This document shows, piece by piece, positions 46,432-47,366 of a DNA stretch of 47,366 nucleotides. The DNA lies in contig CAKSER010000008.1 of the NCBI GenBank assembly GCA_934447715.1, forward strand, positions 1 to 47,366, written 5' to 3'. The stretch's first letter is position 1; each line of letters begins with the position of its first letter. The stretch is from an uncultured Eubacteriales bacterium (GTDB lineage: Bacteria; Bacillota; Clostridia; Oscillospirales; CAG-272). Under the pieces are notes generated by a model. The model did not search any database. It was not told where the DNA came from and saw nothing but the letters and a program-made list of their open reading frames with translations. The translations under genes were made by a program, and so were the position numbers.

Positions 46432-47366
46432 ATGAGTTTAAGTTCACATATAAACGAAAAGGCAAATCTGATTTGGGCGATTGCGGACAAGCTTACCGGG
46501 GTGTATAAGCCGCACGAATACGGCGAAGTGATACTGCCGCTGACTGTTATTCGCCGTTTCGACTGCATTTTGGCGGATACCAAGGAGACTGTACTGAAAA
46601 AGTATGAAGAAGTGAAGGAACTTCCGATGCGTGATATTTTGTTGCGCAAGGCTTCAGGATATCAATTTTATAACACAAGTAAATTTACATTTGAAAAACT
46701 GCTCGATGATCCGGATAACATCGAGGCGAACTTCCGTGACTATCTCAACGGCTTTTCTCCCAATGTTTCCGAAATAATCGAAAAATTCAAGTTTGACGGC
46801 CATATCACCACTATGGCGCAGAAAAACATTCTCTATATTGTGCTGAAAGAGTTTACAACACCGCAGGCGAACCTGCATCCCGACCACATTTCCAACCTTG
46901 AGATGGGCTATATCTTTGAGGAAATCATCCGCAGATTCTCCGAAGCACATAACGAGGATGCAGGACAGCACTATACGCCCCGTGAAGTCATTGAGCTGAT
47001 GGTAAGCATTCTTTTCTATGATGACAGTAGCTTTCTTGCCGGCGACCATGTTGCTAAAACCATCTATGACCCTGCCTGTGGAACGGGCGGTATGCTTTCG
47101 GTTGCGGAAAACTATTTACATAAACTGAATGCCGACGCCGAGCTTTTGGCATTCGGACAGGAAATCAACGATCAAACCTTTGCTATCTGCAAAGCAGATA
47201 TGCTTATCAAAGGCAACGACGCTACACAGATCCGCAGCGGAAACACTTTATCAGATGATCAGTTTGCCGACCAAACCTTTGACTATATTCTCTCTAATCC
47301 GCCTTTCGGCAGAGAGTGGAAAAACGAAAAGAACGCTGTAGAAAAAGAAGCAAAACTTGGCTTTGC
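46432..47366 (+). CDS. hsdM: Type I restriction-modification DNA methyltransferase subunit HsdM (3' end outside window)
   Basis: Partial, 311 codons to the window edge; I translated it by hand. Residues 1-130 are the HsdM N-terminal helical domain (INEKANLIWAIADKLTG, VILPLTVIRRFDCIL). Then the N6-adenine methylase with LEMGYIFEEIIRRFSEAHNE, AGQHYTPREVIELMV, SAM motif I DPACGTGGML and catalytic NPPFG (motif IV). Ribosome site AGGAGA. hsdS and hsdR should follow beyond the edge. The neighbouring recombinase and XRE gene suggest it was acquired with a mobile element. Confidence 0.93.
   Translation, partial: MSLSSHINEKANLIWAIADKLTGVYKPHEYGEVILPLTVIRRFDCILADTKETVLKKYEEVKELPMRDILLRKASGYQFYNTSKFTFEKLLDDPDNIEANFRDYLNGFSPNVSEIIEKFKFDGHITTMAQKNILYIVLKEFTTPQANLHPDHISNLEMGYIFEEIIRRFSEAHNEDAGQHYTPREVIELMVSILFYDDSSFLAGDHVAKTIYDPACGTGGMLSVAENYLHKLNADAELLAFGQEINDQTFAICKADMLIKGNDATQIRSGNTLSDDQFADQTFDYILSNPPFGREWKNEKNAVEKEAKLGF

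Overview
The window looks like chromosomal DNA of a strictly anaerobic, low-to-mid-GC clostridium, most likely a Ruminococcaceae/Oscillospirales gut bacterium. The grounds are a Rex-AdhE fermentation locus joined to a group C 'sensory' [FeFe] hydrogenase (HydS) with a second group B-like hydrogenase, as described for Ruminococcus albus; NifS/NifU, HU, many TetR/XRE/LytTR regulators, and strong Shine-Dalgarno sites with sigma-A promoters throughout. Taxonomy is inference; there is no rRNA.

Layout. 1-7.5 kb (minus strand) is accessory: a TetR regulator coupled to a collagen-like lipoprotein and a secreted ubiquitin-fold protein (cut by the window edge), then a HEAQH metalloprotease-like protein, a truncated methyltransferase, an isochorismatase-family hydrolase, a KTR zinc-ribbon protein, a second TetR, three GNAT acetyltransferases and a third TetR with a textbook operator in its promoter. 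7.6-15 kb is housekeeping: HU, a Crp/Fnr regulator next to an NMT1-type ABC importer, an MFS transporter, nifU-nifS, and tRNA-Thr and tRNA-Tyr. 15.3-24.3 kb (minus) is one probable operon, rex-adhE-APH-like kinase-two [2Fe-2S] ferredoxins-hydS-SpoIIE phosphatase-hydA2, followed upstream by a LysR gene: redox and probable H2 sensing combined with ethanol and H2 formation.

25.7-38.9 kb (plus) is the most striking part: a RiPP-type system. A promoter with a broken TetR remnant leads into a STAS protein, a membrane-sensor SpoIIE phosphatase and an RsbW-like kinase (a partner-switching module), then an NHLM-type export set (short HlyD-like adaptor, C39-peptidase ABC exporter, second ABC exporter), a leader-like peptide with its Gly-Gly site changed to Ala-Ala that overlaps a sigma-70/ECF-type gene, six intact and one broken precursor genes with the shared leader end S/T-D-D/E-x-L-x-x-V-S-G-G, and a radical SAM/SPASM enzyme. 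Four precursor cores carry paired CxxC motifs resembling small zinc ribbons, and a fifth is Cys-rich with one CxxC pair. Environment signal, sigma control, modification and cleavage-coupled export would all be encoded together.

38.9-47.4 kb is decaying and mobile: a MATE transporter internally deleted and fused to a cytidylate-kinase-like domain, two coupled XRE regulators, a frameshifted RibD-type reductase, a promoter-half-tRNA-Leu-terminator scar, a LytTR/DUF3021 pair, a large serine recombinase flanked by hairpins, an XRE regulator and the start of a type I modification gene (hsdM) running off the end.
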